Made by a program: the position numbers and the translations under genes. This document shows, one piece after another, positions 17,001 to 24,990 of a stretch of 64,000 bases of DNA. The DNA comes from an uncultured Clostridia bacterium (lineage in GTDB: Bacteria; Bacillota; Clostridia; TANB77; CAG-508): contig CAKPLT010000008.1 in assembly GCA_934167755.1 (NCBI GenBank), positions 1 to 64,000 of the forward strand, written 5' to 3'. How positions within the stretch are numbered: position 1 is the first letter of the stretch; the number at the start of each line of letters is the position of its first letter. Under the pieces are notes generated by a model. That model saw nothing but the letters and a program-made list of their open reading frames with translations, was not told where the DNA came from and ran no database searches.

Positions 17001-19297
17001 CCTGGTTCAACTATTAATGCATCTTTTGCATCTTCTTTGTATGTTATTTTTCCTGTTTGTGGATCTATTGCAGTTACAACTGGTGCTCTTAAATATGTAC
17101 CATCAATATTTTTTGTATCTGTTATGTATTCTCCTGCTTCTATTTTTTGATCTTTGCTTACTGCTGCTATATGTTTAAATAATGCTAAGTCGAATTTTTT
17201 TTCTACTGGCTTTATTACTACTTTTTCAAAATCGTCATCATCTTGCTCACCTTTATAAAAATTATCTTTTTGTGATAAATCATCAGGATTTGATGTGTCT
17301 CCTTTATAATTTTGCATATTATCTTTATTAACATTTGGCTTTGCTCCTGGTGCTGAGTCTCTATCTTCTCCTACTGTTGATGTTTTTATATCCTTATTTG
17401 CTACTGAATCATGTTCTATACTAATCCATGCAACATTTGTTAATACTATTTCATTTTTTGAATCCGCTTCTTGAGCCACTTTACATTTTATTTCAATTGT
17501 TTCACAATCAAGGTTTCCCGTTGTATATGCATTTAAATCTTTAGCTGGATTTTCTGTTGTATTCACAATTTTTAGTGTAATTTGATTTAATGTTGTATTA
17601 TATGTTAGTGAATATGTATTTTTAGAGTTTCCATTTTTATCTTTTGATACTACTGTTGCAGAATTATTTGGTGAACTTATAAGTCCTGTTGGTAATTGGT
17701 CTACTATTTCACTTGCATATCCTGCTTTATTTCCTTCATTATATATTGCTAATGTATATGTTATTTCATCTTTGTCTTTAACGATTACTGGATCTTTTCT
17801 ATGTTTATATTTTGCTGTAGTTCCTGTATTTAATGTTGATGTATCAATATTTGGAACTCTTGTGTTTTCCACATTTTTTCCATTTACTTGTGTTATGTAT
17901 TTACGCAAAGCTAAGTCAAATTCTTCTGGTATAGCTTCGAATTCTGTTGGAATAGTTTCTTGTGTTCTTTTAACTTCAACAATTGGTTGTTCTGCATTTA
18001 ATTTTATTGAATTTGCATCTTCTGTTCCATTTAGCCATAATTTTTTCTTTGTTACTTCTTTTGTTACATCAATTTTTACATTTATTTTTTCTATTCCTGT
18101 TCTTGGAACAGTTATATAAAATCCTCCTGTTTTTCCTACTAATGTCTTTATATCTGTTGTTCCTAATGATTTTCCTGTACTGTCTGTAAATGTATAATTA
18201 ACATCTTTATTGTTTTGGTCTGTTACTTTGATTGATACTTCATTTGTTATAGAACCGTTTTTATCTATTACTATTGGTCCTATAACATAGTTTGAATCAA
18301 CTCTATTTGTTGATAATCTATATTTTTTGTTTGCATTTTGTGTTAATCCTGTTGTATTTACTTTTGCACCATTTACAATTGTATAATTATTTTCTGCTGT
18401 ATAATTATTTGCATTTTTTGAAGCTGCATCTATTAAATAATTATATAATATTTGTACTTGTTCAAATCTTTCAGCACCTTCTCCTGTTGTTTGATTATAA
18501 TTTGCTAATTGTTGATAGTTTGAACCATTTGTTGTAATTGTTAACCAATCAGATGATGAATTTTTATTATTAAATATGGCATCATTTGTTTTGTCTTGCA
18601 TATAGTTTGTATAATACCATATTGCTGCTCTTTGTACTGCTTTAATATCTGAATCTGTTATTAAATGATTATTACTATATCCAAATGATATTGAATTTCC
18701 TGATACATAATTGCTGTAATCATAACCTGCTACTGGTTCATAAAAATATTTATTTTCTGTTTTATCATATTTAATTCCTATATTACTCAAAAATTCAGTT
18801 TTATCTGTTTGTCCTTCTATATATGAATTATCTAATATCCATAAAAGTTCTCTATAATATCCAGATTCTGATAATAGTGTTTTTATTATATCGTCTGCAT
18901 CATTTCCATTATCAACAATATTTTTTAATAAAGTTTCTCTATCTGCCTGTAAATCATATGATAAATTGTATGCTACTTTTGTTTCTTTATTTGTATTCCA
19001 TGAGTTTCCATAGTTGCCCTTTATACAATATAAGTTTCTTTGATTTTTGCTTGCTGTTGTTGATGTTGATGTGTCATATGTTGTAATATTCCATATATAT
19101 GCACTTGTTGTTGATGCTCCTGACTCATTTGTACCATTGGCTGGGTTTCCAATTCCATATCCAATTCCCTTTGTGTCTAGTTTTGTTAAATTTACATATA
19201 TTGTTTCTCCAGTATTAGCATAACTTATTATATAACTTAGTAAAAAAGCAACTATTGCTATTACCACAATCAATATACTAATCTTTTTCTTTTTCAT
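14015..19297 (-). CDS. large surface adhesin with thioester and Cna-B-type domains
   Basis: A 1760-residue secreted protein with a signal peptide (residues 1-28). Residues about 60-300 look like a thioester domain: C91 (LYCIKG) and Q222 (VQRAAIWYYTNY) occupy the Cys-Gln pair positions that form an internal thioester for covalent host binding. Four repeats beginning FDLALxK follow (near 455, 700, 1375 and 1580), each with YNEGxxxGYASE and ending near an acidic DGEDDQD. Two CnaB/SpaA-like modules lie between (KEDKDGKQLNSTAKFEV ... KAPDEY; ANGKKVSLAGAKFGIY ... EAPAGYQKH). The C-terminus has a membrane helix and a short RKFVI tail but no LPxTG, so anchoring is by the helix or an unknown sorting signal. 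Long stalk plus reactive head suggests host or mucus attachment. Confidence 0.82.
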   Translation of the reverse strand: MKKKKISILIVVIAIVAFLLSYIISYANTGETIYVNLTKLDTKGIGYGIGNPANGTNESGASTTSAYIWNITTYDTSTSTTASKNQRNLYCIKGNYGNSWNTNKETKVAYNLSYDLQADRETLLKNIVDNGNDADDIIKTLLSESGYYRELLWILDNSYIEGQTDKTEFLSNIGIKYDKTENKYFYEPVAGYDYSNYVSGNSISFGYSNNHLITDSDIKAVQRAAIWYYTNYMQDKTNDAIFNNKNSSSDWLTITTNGSNYQQLANYNQTTGEGAERFEQVQILYNYLIDAASKNANNYTAENNYTIVNGAKVNTTGLTQNANKKYRLSTNRVDSNYVIGPIVIDKNGSITNEVSIKVTDQNNKDVNYTFTDSTGKSLGTTDIKTLVGKTGGFYITVPRTGIEKINVKIDVTKEVTKKKLWLNGTEDANSIKLNAEQPIVEVKRTQETIPTEFEAIPEEFDLALRKYITQVNGKNVENTRVPNIDTSTLNTGTTAKYKHRKDPVIVKDKDEITYTLAIYNEGNKAGYASEIVDQLPTGLISSPNNSATVVSKDKNGNSKNTYSLTYNTTLNQITLKIVNTTENPAKDLNAYTTGNLDCETIEIKCKVAQEADSKNEIVLTNVAWISIEHDSVANKDIKTSTVGEDRDSAPGAKPNVNKDNMQNYKGDTSNPDDLSQKDNFYKGEQDDDDFEKVVIKPVEKKFDLALFKHIAAVSKDQKIEAGEYITDTKNIDGTYLRAPVVTAIDPQTGKITYKEDAKDALIVEPGDYVLYTIRVYNEGEINGYASKIKDTLPIGLEFVVENEEYNGIWKLEGLDTDGRQIVSTTWYAKGQGAELNAQPGDANYKANLLKALNKEGAISNTKPANPDYIDAQVLCKVVENATSDRVLVNYAQISDDSDENGNPIDDIDSTTDKWIDGEDDQDIERIKVRTDGKYNVVLVKEDKDGKQLNSTAKFEVTTNGVKEEKEVTGRLTIAENVPVDKDHLTDDVYIIKETKAPDEYCEFDGTITVTVSKKEKADGSGYETSMKYTVVDSKGNDITNKKDANVYLNEDGNIYVEVKNYKEPEIHKGVKDVKNQDSGYNADEVHTWVIESDIPRNIDDYKFYDIVDDIDYRLKFEGINNVTVKIGNTKLTEGTDYKINYTENATGVQNKTKSGTLTLTFIDTENSMNASDKIKNNAGEKIEVTFKTTFAKDENGNLLAAMGEQVENQAKLEYKNSSNDNKIVKESEKPEVHTGGVTLYKYYVANGKKVSLAGAKFGIYATEEDAKNNKNVIATAVSDEKGIVKFTGIKYGGDANSNKDNLTSDGTYKYDADKASTKYWVAEIEAPAGYQKHNGTIEVTINKDSYNESAIKYEVENEKLNFDLALRKFITEVQGKEVTSRVPQVKIDNKKITYEHSKDPLTVHVEDTIIYTIRVYNEGNIDGYASEVTDDIPDYLQYLPDENTNVQYMWKMYDKDGKETSNVEDAVKVKTKYLSKENGEDKLLKAFDGTTVNYQDVKIAFKVKDPNSNTTIITNHAQISDDSDKDGKPIEDIDSKPDEWNDGEDDQDTENVKVEYFDLSLLKFVSKVIVIEDGKEKVTNTGYNGHENPEPVVKVELHKKKIKDVTVKFGYGITITNEGDIPGYATEITDYVPEGLRFDATDNPLWTDEGNNVISTKQLENTLLQPGESTTVEVILTWINGADNLALKTNTAEISEDKNEYNVPDRDSTPDNRKDGEDDIDIAKVILAVTTGAAKTYFTLSIGLLSIIVVGVVLIRKFVI

Positions 19298-19338
19298 TTA
19301 ATTCATCCTTTCTCATTTTCGAGTTTCATACATTATTT

Positions 19339-19367
19339 ATTATACTTCTTTTCGCGAATAAAATCAA
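19339..19367 (-). promoter_or_regulatory. sigma-A promoter of the adhesin gene
   Basis: On the minus strand: TTGATT (19362-19367), 17 bases, TATAAT (19339-19344), 42 bases before the adhesin ATG. Confidence 0.65.
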
Positions 19368-19455
19368 TATTTTTTTCATATATTTTATAAGATATTGTAA
19401 ATTATTTTTATATTGAAATAATTTTAATAAAAAGAGCTATATTGGAGGGATTGCA

Positions 19456-20694
19456 GTGAAAACATACAAAGTTATATTTTGTACATTTTTAATAATTTTT
19501 TCATATATTTTACCAGTTCATGCAGATGATGAAGATTATGGTAATGTTTTTGATTTTTCGTCTATTAATGTTTCTTCTGAAATAGTTGAAGAGCCAACAA
19601 TAAATTCTAAATCTGCAATAATTTATGAGCGTTCATCAGGTACTGTTTTATTTGGAAAAAATGAAAATGAAAAACGAAAGATGGCTTCTACTACAAAAAT
19701 TATGACTGCAATAATTGTTATTGAAAAAAGTAATTTAGAAGATATTGTTACAGTTTCATCAAAAGCTGCGGGTACCGGTGGTTCACGACTCGGATTACAT
19801 TCTAATGATAAAGTATCTGTACTTGATTTACTTTACGGATTATTACTATGTTCAGGAAATGACGCTGCTGTTGCTCTTGCAGAATATGTTGGTGGAAATG
19901 TTCCTAATTTCTCTAATTTAATGAATTCAAAAGTTTCTGAATTAGGACTTACTTCTACTCATTTTGTAACTCCTCATGGTCTCGATGATGATGATCACTA
20001 TACTACTGCATATGAACTTGCACTAATTACAAATTATGCTTTAAAAAACAATACTTTTCGTAACTTAGTTGGAACAAAAAATTATACTATTTCTATTAAT
20101 GGATATACTAAAAATTTAAATAATACAAATGAACTACTTGGAAATCTATATGGTGTATATGGTGTAAAAACAGGTTTTACTAATGGTGCTAATCGTTGTC
20201 TTGTTACTTCTGTAAAAAGAGAAAATATGGATTTAATATGTATCGTACTTGGTGCAGATACAAAGAAAGATAGAACCAAAGATAGTTATAAATTGATTGA
20301 ATATGCTTTTAAAAATTTTAAAATGATTAATATTAAAGAAAAACTCTCAAATGAATTTACAAATTGGAAAATATGTAATTCTAACAGCTTTGTTGTTGAA
20401 AAAGGTGTTTCAAATAATCTAGATATAGTCTTAGAAGATTTGCCTTATGAATTTTTTCCAATAGATTGTAATCATATTAATGATATTAGCATATATATAT
20501 ATTGTAATACAACATTTAAAGCACCCATATCTCCTGATTCTGTAGCAGGATATATTGCTGTTTGTCTTGAAAACAAAACTATACTTACTTTAGATTTATA
20601 TATTTCTAATTATATTCCAGCTAAAAATTATTTAAACTTTTGGAATACAATGATTAAAAATTATACATATCATTTGGAAGCTTTATTTTACTAA
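19456..20694 (+). CDS. D-alanyl-D-alanine carboxypeptidase (PBP5/DacF family)
   Basis: A 412-residue serine peptidase of the S11 family that trims the terminal D-Ala of peptidoglycan stem peptides. It has a signal peptide ending near VHA (residue 23). The three motifs are S78-T-T-K81, S133-G-N135 and K238-T-G240. A beta-rich C-terminal domain follows from about 280, and the very end (NYLNFWNTMIKNYTYHLEALFY) may bind membrane. Start is GTG with GGAGGGA 5 bases upstream. Single gene on the plus strand, divergent from the adhesin. Spore-specific DacF and housekeeping DacA cannot be told apart from this sequence. Confidence 0.9.
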   Translation: MKTYKVIFCTFLIIFSYILPVHADDEDYGNVFDFSSINVSSEIVEEPTINSKSAIIYERSSGTVLFGKNENEKRKMASTTKIMTAIIVIEKSNLEDIVTVSSKAAGTGGSRLGLHSNDKVSVLDLLYGLLLCSGNDAAVALAEYVGGNVPNFSNLMNSKVSELGLTSTHFVTPHGLDDDDHYTTAYELALITNYALKNNTFRNLVGTKNYTISINGYTKNLNNTNELLGNLYGVYGVKTGFTNGANRCLVTSVKRENMDLICIVLGADTKKDRTKDSYKLIEYAFKNFKMINIKEKLSNEFTNWKICNSNSFVVEKGVSNNLDIVLEDLPYEFFPIDCNHINDISIYIYCNTTFKAPISPDSVAGYIAVCLENKTILTLDLYISNYIPAKNYLNFWNTMIKNYTYHLEALFY

Positions 20695-20714
20695 CTAAAA
20701 TTTTATCTTTTTTC

Positions 20715-20746
20715 TTGACAAATTAAAAATATTTTGGTATTATAAT
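20715..20746 (+). promoter_or_regulatory. promoter of the tRNA-Gly/tRNA-Cys unit
   Basis: TTGACA at 20715-20720 with TATTAT at 20738-20743 (17-base spacer), overlapping TATAAT at 20741-20746. It ends 14 bases before the first tRNA. Confidence 0.75.
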
Positions 20747-20759
20747 TAAGCTTACATTT

Positions 20760-20833
20760 GCAGGTATAGTTTAGTGGTAAAACATAACCTTGCCAAGGTT
20801 AAGTTACGGGTCCGATTCCCGTTACCTGCTCCA
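20760..20833 (+). tRNA. tRNA-Gly (GCC)
   Basis: The acceptor arms GCAGGTA and TACCTGC pair fully. The anticodon stem TAACC/GGTTA holds loop TTGCCAA with anticodon GCC. The T-arm reads CGGGTCCGATTCCCG. CCA is encoded (20831-20833). Confidence 0.96.
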
Positions 20834-20838
20834 AATGT

Positions 20839-20912
20839 GGCGACATAGCCAAGTGGTAAGGCACGAGTCTGCAAAACTCTGATCCCCGGTCCGAATCCGG
20901 GTGTCGCCTCCA
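20839..20912 (+). tRNA. tRNA-Cys (GCA)
   Basis: The acceptor arms GGCGACA and TGTCGCC pair. The anticodon loop CTGCAAA gives anticodon GCA. The T-arm reads CCCGGTCCGAATCCGGG. CCA is encoded (20910-20912). It follows tRNA-Gly by 5 bases and shares its promoter and terminator. Confidence 0.96.
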
Positions 20913-20914
20913 AT

Positions 20915-20961
20915 AAAAAATCGATAAAGCGTTGGTATATCAACATTTTATCGATTTTTAT
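20915..20961 (+). terminator. terminator of the tRNA unit
   Basis: AAAAAATCGATAAA pairs with TTTATCGATTTTT around a GCGTTGGTATATCAACA loop that itself holds GTTG/CAAC. A T5 run closes it. Confidence 0.85.
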
Positions 20962-21096
20962 GTTTGCTTTAAATTTACTAATAAGTATTATAAGGAATAA
21001 AAATAACAGCACTTTCTATTTTTGTATAGAAAAGAATGTGTTTGTTATTTCTATATAAAGTAATAATTTATACTTAAATAAAGTTGGTTTTCACTG

Positions 21097-21125
21097 TTGA
21101 CATAAACCTCAAAAAATATTATAAT
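21097..21125 (+). promoter_or_regulatory. perfect-consensus sigma-A promoter
   Basis: TTGACA (21097-21102), exactly 17 bases, TATAAT (21120-21125). It drives the small Cys-rich gene that starts 47 bases later. Confidence 0.88.
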
Positions 21126-21171
21126 ATATTAGTAACAATAAATTACTCATAATATGATTGGAGGACAAAAT

Positions 21172-21426
21172 ATGAAATTATTTGAACTTTTTAAGAAACA
21201 AACAGGAATTGAAGCACCAATCAATATGCCAATAGATTCAATCTACATGACAGACATATGCAATTGTTTGGGATGTAGTGAACATTGTTCATCTTGTTGG
21301 AATCACCAAATAAAAAATGATTCTTTTTCAGATTATAAACTTTCAATTGATTATCTTGATAAAATATCAAATTTCCAAATTGAAACAACTATTGGTTTTG
21401 AAAATTGCTATGGACAAAAAATCTAA
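21172..21426 (+). CDS. small Cys-rich protein, unknown
   Basis: An 84-residue protein I do not recognise. Five Cys cluster in residues 30-44 (DICNCLGCSEHCSSCWN), and a sixth lies near the end (FENCYG). Spacing C-x-C-x2-C-x3-C-x2-C suggests a metal site (zinc or iron-sulfur) or a disulfide knot. There is no signal peptide or membrane segment. The start at ATG 21172 is fixed by GGAGG 8 bases upstream. It has its own perfect-consensus promoter and a strong terminator, so it is a free-standing, probably well-expressed gene. It is not the six-Cys SCIFF peptide, whose spacing differs. Peptide precursor, metal carrier or small regulator are all possible. Confidence 0.75.
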   Translation: MKLFELFKKQTGIEAPINMPIDSIYMTDICNCLGCSEHCSSCWNHQIKNDSFSDYKLSIDYLDKISNFQIETTIGFENCYGQKI

Positions 21427-21434
21427 CAGGCAAT

Positions 21435-21467
21435 GAGGGTATCCTTAATTAGGATGCCCTCTATTTT
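21435..21467 (+). terminator. terminator of the Cys-rich gene
   Basis: GAGGGTATCC and GGATGCCCTC form a 10-base stem (one mismatch) with a 7-base loop, followed by TATTTTT. Confidence 0.88.
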
Positions 21468-21483
21468 TATATTTATTATTCTA

Positions 21484-21630
21484 TTAAATTCTTTTTTTAT
21501 TTTTTCTATAATATTCGGCAATTAATTCATCAAGTTCAATACTCAATTGGTAAATAATACTATAGTCTTTTCCTGTAACAATACTTTCATTTAATTTATC
21601 TCTTAATTTACAAATTTCATCATTTAACAT
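21484..21630 (-). CDS. Spo0E-like sporulation regulatory phosphatase
   Basis: A 48-residue protein (MLNDEICKLRDKLNESIV...). It has the family signature SxELDxLIxEYY: here LSIELDELIAEYY at residues 29-41. Spo0E-type proteins remove phosphate from Spo0A and so delay sporulation. The family forms a two-helix hairpin of 45-85 residues, which matches. AAAGGAG lies 9 bases before the ATG at 21630. It stands alone, convergent with the Cys-rich gene and sharing its intergenic terminator region. Confidence 0.85.
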   Translation of the reverse strand: MLNDEICKLRDKLNESIVTGKDYSIIYQLSIELDELIAEYYRKNKKRI

Positions 21631-21852
21631 GTAGCCTCACTCCTTTTTTACAATTATTTGTAAGTACATTTATAAAATAACATATTATTACATTTGGGTC
21701 AATAAAATATTTCATTTTTTTTACTTTTCGTATGCCTTTTTTCCATTGATTTTACGGTATTTCGACAACAGGTTACATTTTCCGATTTTATTTTGTTTAA
21801 TTCAACATATTTCATATTACTTTTTTGTTACATTAATTTAATAAAATTACAA

Positions 21853-23127
21853 TTATGCCTTTTTTATTACAGAAATAATCATTTTTTTATCATCAAAAAT
21901 CTCATTTAAAATTTGTTCAACATATTGTTCATTAACAGTATTTATTTCTTCTAAATAATCAAAACTATTAATTTCTTTAAAGAAATCTGCTAAAAACATT
22001 CTTGCAATATCTGCAACATCATTATATTCTTTTACATATTCTCCATAAATTCTTTTCTTTATTCTGTTAAATTCTTCAAAATTAACTCCTGTTTTTTTCA
22101 TTTCTTCTACTGTATTTTTAAATCTATTAAATACTTTTTCTGGTTCTGGAGATTGACCTGTAACCAAAATATGGGCATATCCTCTTGCAAACTCGTAATC
22201 AAGACTTGGTGTGGTAAATAATGTTCCCTCATCATACAATTCTTTATACAATTTTGAACTTTTTCCAATTATCATATTTAATAATATTTCTATTGCAATA
22301 TGTTTACGCACACTCTCTTTTGTATCTGCTAATTTATCTTTTATGCCAATTGCAAATAATGGTTGACTAACATCCATATTTTGTTCTATTTTTTCTTTTA
22401 CTATTCCTTCTTTTTCTTCTGGATATATTCTTTTTATTTCACCATTTGCTTTTTTATCTATTAATCTCTTTTTTATTTCTTCGAGTAATTCTTCTGGTTC
22501 AAAATCACCACATACAACCATAGCCATATTTGATGGATTATAAAAAGTGTTATAACATTTATACAAAATTTCTTTATCTATATGACTTATTGTTTCTATT
22601 GTTCCTGTTATATCTAGCTTTACAGGATGCTCATGATACATTGCTTCCATTGCATTTAAATAGACTTTCCATTCAGGATAATCATCATACATCATTATTT
22701 CTTGACCAATTATCCCTTTTTCTTTTTCTACATTTTCATCTGTAAAATATGGGTGTTGGACATAATCCATAAGTTCATCTAATGCAGGGTAAAAATTTTC
22801 TGTACATTCAAATAAATAAGCAGTATGATCATTTGTTGTATATGCATTTGCATCAACACCTAATGCTGTAAGTGTATCCAAACTATTAATACCACTTTCT
22901 TGTTCAAACATTTTATGTTCAAGAAAATGTGCAACACCTTTTGGTACTTCTGTTTCTGTCTCTTCTCCTGGTACAACAAATTTACTATCATTTGAGCCAT
23001 AATTTGTTCCCCATATAACATATTTTTTTTGGATTCCTTTTTTTGGTATAATCATAACTGTTAATCCATTTTCAAGTTTTTCCATATATACTTTTTCTTT
23101 TACTTTTGAGTTTTCTATGATTTTCAT
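21853..23127 (-). CDS. M16 family zinc peptidase, YmfH type
   Basis: A 424-residue pitrilysin-family protein. The inverted zinc motif HxxEH is intact as H67-F-L-E70-H71 (GVAHFLEHKMF), and a downstream acidic segment (EKGIIGQEIMMYDD) supplies the third ligand. It pairs with the upstream paralogue at 23153, 25 bp away, as ymfF-ymfH do in bacilli. Such pairs form a two-subunit peptidase in which only one chain has the metal site. It has the usual two M16 half domains and normal length. AAGGAGG lies 12 bases upstream of the ATG. Substrate unknown. Confidence 0.9.
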   Translation of the reverse strand: MKIIENSKVKEKVYMEKLENGLTVMIIPKKGIQKKYVIWGTNYGSNDSKFVVPGEETETEVPKGVAHFLEHKMFEQESGINSLDTLTALGVDANAYTTNDHTAYLFECTENFYPALDELMDYVQHPYFTDENVEKEKGIIGQEIMMYDDYPEWKVYLNAMEAMYHEHPVKLDITGTIETISHIDKEILYKCYNTFYNPSNMAMVVCGDFEPEELLEEIKKRLIDKKANGEIKRIYPEEKEGIVKEKIEQNMDVSQPLFAIGIKDKLADTKESVRKHIAIEILLNMIIGKSSKLYKELYDEGTLFTTPSLDYEFARGYAHILVTGQSPEPEKVFNRFKNTVEEMKKTGVNFEEFNRIKKRIYGEYVKEYNDVADIARMFLADFFKEINSFDYLEEINTVNEQYVEQILNEIFDDKKMIISVIKKA

Positions 23128-23152
23128 TTTGCTCTCATTTCCTCCTTACTTT

Positions 23153-24436
23153 CTATTTTGAAAAATCTCTTAAAAAATATACTGTATTTACATTTATGCA
23201 ATTTGCTATATTAATAATATCCTGTTTTGTTACTTTTTTAATTTTTTCTATATATTTTTCTAGTGATATTTGTGTATTTGTTAATTCTTGTCCAAAGAAA
23301 TAAGTAATTTCTGTATCTTGTTCATCATCTATACTTCTTATCCCTGATATTATACCTTTTTTAGCATTCTCTATATCTTCCTCTGTAAATATTCCATTTT
23401 TCATATCTTCTAATTGTTTGTGTATTATTTCCATCGCTTTTTCATAATTTTTTATTTCTATTCCACATCTTATGAAAATATTACTTTTATATCTTACATA
23501 ATTTGAACTTGCAGTATATGCTAAACTTGCCTTTTCTCTTACTTCTTGAAACATTTTCGAATTTGCTGTTCCTCCAAGAATTGCATTATATACCATTGCA
23601 TTATATTTTTGTTCTTCACTTTCTAAATTTAAGTCTAAACCAATTACTATTTTACCTTGGATTACATCCATCTCTTCTTTTATTTCTGTTTCATCCACAT
23701 TTTCTTTTGATTCAATTTTATTTATTTTATAATTTGGTTCTCTTTGTTGTAACTTTTGAATGTTTTCATTTTGTTCTACTATTTTTGTTGCATCTTCTAT
23801 ATCTCCTGATATAAATATATCTATTTTACATTTTGAAATCATTTTTTTATAATATTCATATAAGTTTTGTGCAGTAATTGATTCTAAGTCTTCAATATAT
23901 CCATATTTATATAATCCATAAGGTTTATCTTTATACATTTCTTCTATACATCTATCAAATGCATATCTTGCTTTATTGTCTGCTTTTCCTTCAATTATCC
24001 TTTTTATATTTTCTTTTTCTTGTTTAACATAATCTTCTTTAAATGCTTCATTTTCAGTTAATGGATTAAATATAATTTCAAGTAATTTATCTATAGATTT
24101 TTTTAATATGTTTTCATTGTTTTGTGGAAGAAATTTGTCATTTATAGTTTCTATATAAAATTTTAATATATGATTATCACCTGTTTTATCTAATCCACAG
24201 TCAAAACTTGCACCATACATTTCTTCCATTTCTTGGCTTATTTGCGCAAGTGTTGGCATATTTTTGCTTCCTCTTCTTAATACTGCTGATAACAATGAAT
24301 TTTTTGTTACATCTTCTCTTGTTATTGGCATACTTAAAAATACTGCTATTAAATTTGTTTTAAATTTTTCTGTTTGTATTTCATGTAGTTTTATTCCTTT
24401 TTTTATTTCTTTTTCTGTATATTGCATTTTACTCAT
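23153..24436 (-). CDS. M16 family peptidase-like protein, YmfF type
   Basis: A 427-residue paralogue of the next gene. The position of the zinc motif reads LRRGSKNMPT instead of HxxEH, so it is likely the non-catalytic partner, which supplies the Arg/Tyr pair in two-chain M16 enzymes; the C-terminal half keeps the glycine-rich ILGGTANSKMFQEVREKASLAYT segment. A sigma-A-like promoter precedes it at 24471-24499 (TTGAAT, 17 bases, TTATAC). The two genes form a short operon. Confidence 0.87.
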   Translation of the reverse strand: MSKMQYTEKEIKKGIKLHEIQTEKFKTNLIAVFLSMPITREDVTKNSLLSAVLRRGSKNMPTLAQISQEMEEMYGASFDCGLDKTGDNHILKFYIETINDKFLPQNNENILKKSIDKLLEIIFNPLTENEAFKEDYVKQEKENIKRIIEGKADNKARYAFDRCIEEMYKDKPYGLYKYGYIEDLESITAQNLYEYYKKMISKCKIDIFISGDIEDATKIVEQNENIQKLQQREPNYKINKIESKENVDETEIKEEMDVIQGKIVIGLDLNLESEEQKYNAMVYNAILGGTANSKMFQEVREKASLAYTASSNYVRYKSNIFIRCGIEIKNYEKAMEIIHKQLEDMKNGIFTEEDIENAKKGIISGIRSIDDEQDTEITYFFGQELTNTQISLEKYIEKIKKVTKQDIINIANCINVNTVYFLRDFSK

Positions 24437-24470
24437 CCTTTCTCTTTTACTTTTTGTTATTTCTTATATA

Positions 24471-24499
24471 GTATAATATATTTTAATTTAATTATTCAA
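24471..24499 (-). promoter_or_regulatory. probable promoter of the M16 pair
   Basis: On the minus strand: TTGAAT (24494-24499), 17 bases, TTATAC (24471-24476), 35 bases before the ATG. Confidence 0.5.
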
Positions 24500-24525
24500 G
24501 TGTTTTTATAATAATTGTTTTTTAT

Positions 24526-24655
24526 AGAACAAAGCGACATAGTCGCCCTTTGTTCTCGCCCGATTTGAGTTTTCGACTATAAGAAGAAAATCTCAAAGGG
24601 CTAGCGATTGTAGCTTTTATATAATAGGAAAGTAGAACTTTCCTATTATATAAAA
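24526..24655. other. three consecutive hairpins, possible structured RNA or small element
   Basis: Hairpin 1 (24526-24556) has stem AGAACAAAG/CTTTGTTCT. Hairpin 2 (24558-24601) has GCCC/GGGC and TTTGAG/CTCAAA. Hairpin 3 (24615-24655) is a perfect 19-bp stem (TTTTATATAATAGGAAAGT) with a 3-base loop. The 7-base ATAGTCG of hairpin 1 is the exact complement of CGACTAT in the loop of hairpin 2, which allows a loop-loop contact. It lies between the rpsU terminator and the M16 promoter, with no gene. Confidence 0.6.
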
Positions 24656-24660
24656 AGAAA

Positions 24661-24680
24661 ACAGGAGCTTTTGCCCCCGT
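24661..24680 (-). terminator. terminator of rpsU
   Basis: On the minus strand ACGGGGGC and GCTCCTGT pair (two G-U) around AAAA, followed by TTTTCTTTTT. It begins 7 bases after the rpsU stop. Confidence 0.8.
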
Positions 24681-24686
24681 CTATTT

Positions 24687-24857
24687 CTAGAATTTTCTTT
24701 TTCTAGCTGCCTCTGATTTTTTCTTTCTTTTTACACTAGGTTTTTCATAATGTTCTCTTTTACGAACTTCTTGAAGAACCCCATTTCTTGCGCATTGTCT
24801 TTTAAATCTTTTTAGCGCATCTTCTATATTTCCATTATTAACTTTTATTTCTGACAT
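24687..24857 (-). CDS. rpsU: 30S ribosomal protein S21
   Basis: A 56-residue basic protein (MSEIKVNNGNIEDALKRFKR ... ending EAARKRKF) that matches bacterial S21 over its full length, including the RNA-binding RKREHYEKP segment. S21 helps the ribosome select start sites. GGAGGGG lies before the ATG at 24857. It has its own promoter and terminator and so is monocistronic. Confidence 0.95.
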   Translation of the reverse strand: MSEIKVNNGNIEDALKRFKRQCARNGVLQEVRKREHYEKPSVKRKKKSEAARKRKF

Positions 24858-24932
24858 TAATATTCCCCTCCTTCCGGCGTTTAGAACACTGTATGTGGGA
24901 TTTCGTTTGTTCTCATCCTATATACGCTAATT

Positions 24933-24962
24933 ATTATACATTATTTAAACATACATTGTCAA
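24933..24962 (-). promoter_or_regulatory. promoter of rpsU
   Basis: On the minus strand: TTGACA (24957-24962), 18 bases, TATAAT (24933-24938). The 16 bases TATAATAATTAGCGTA are identical to those at the rpsB promoter. The leader is about 70 bases. Confidence 0.8.
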
Positions 24963-24990
24963 GCTTTTTCCAAAATTAAGTTAATTTTAT

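Noticed and set aside
20752..21012. Open frame on the minus strand across the tRNA genes
   Set aside because: It is read through two clear tRNA genes and their terminator; its sequence is a by-product of them.
21172..21426. SCIFF-type (six Cys in forty-five) peptide
   Set aside because: The Cys spacing does not fit, the protein is twice as long, and no radical SAM enzyme is next to it.
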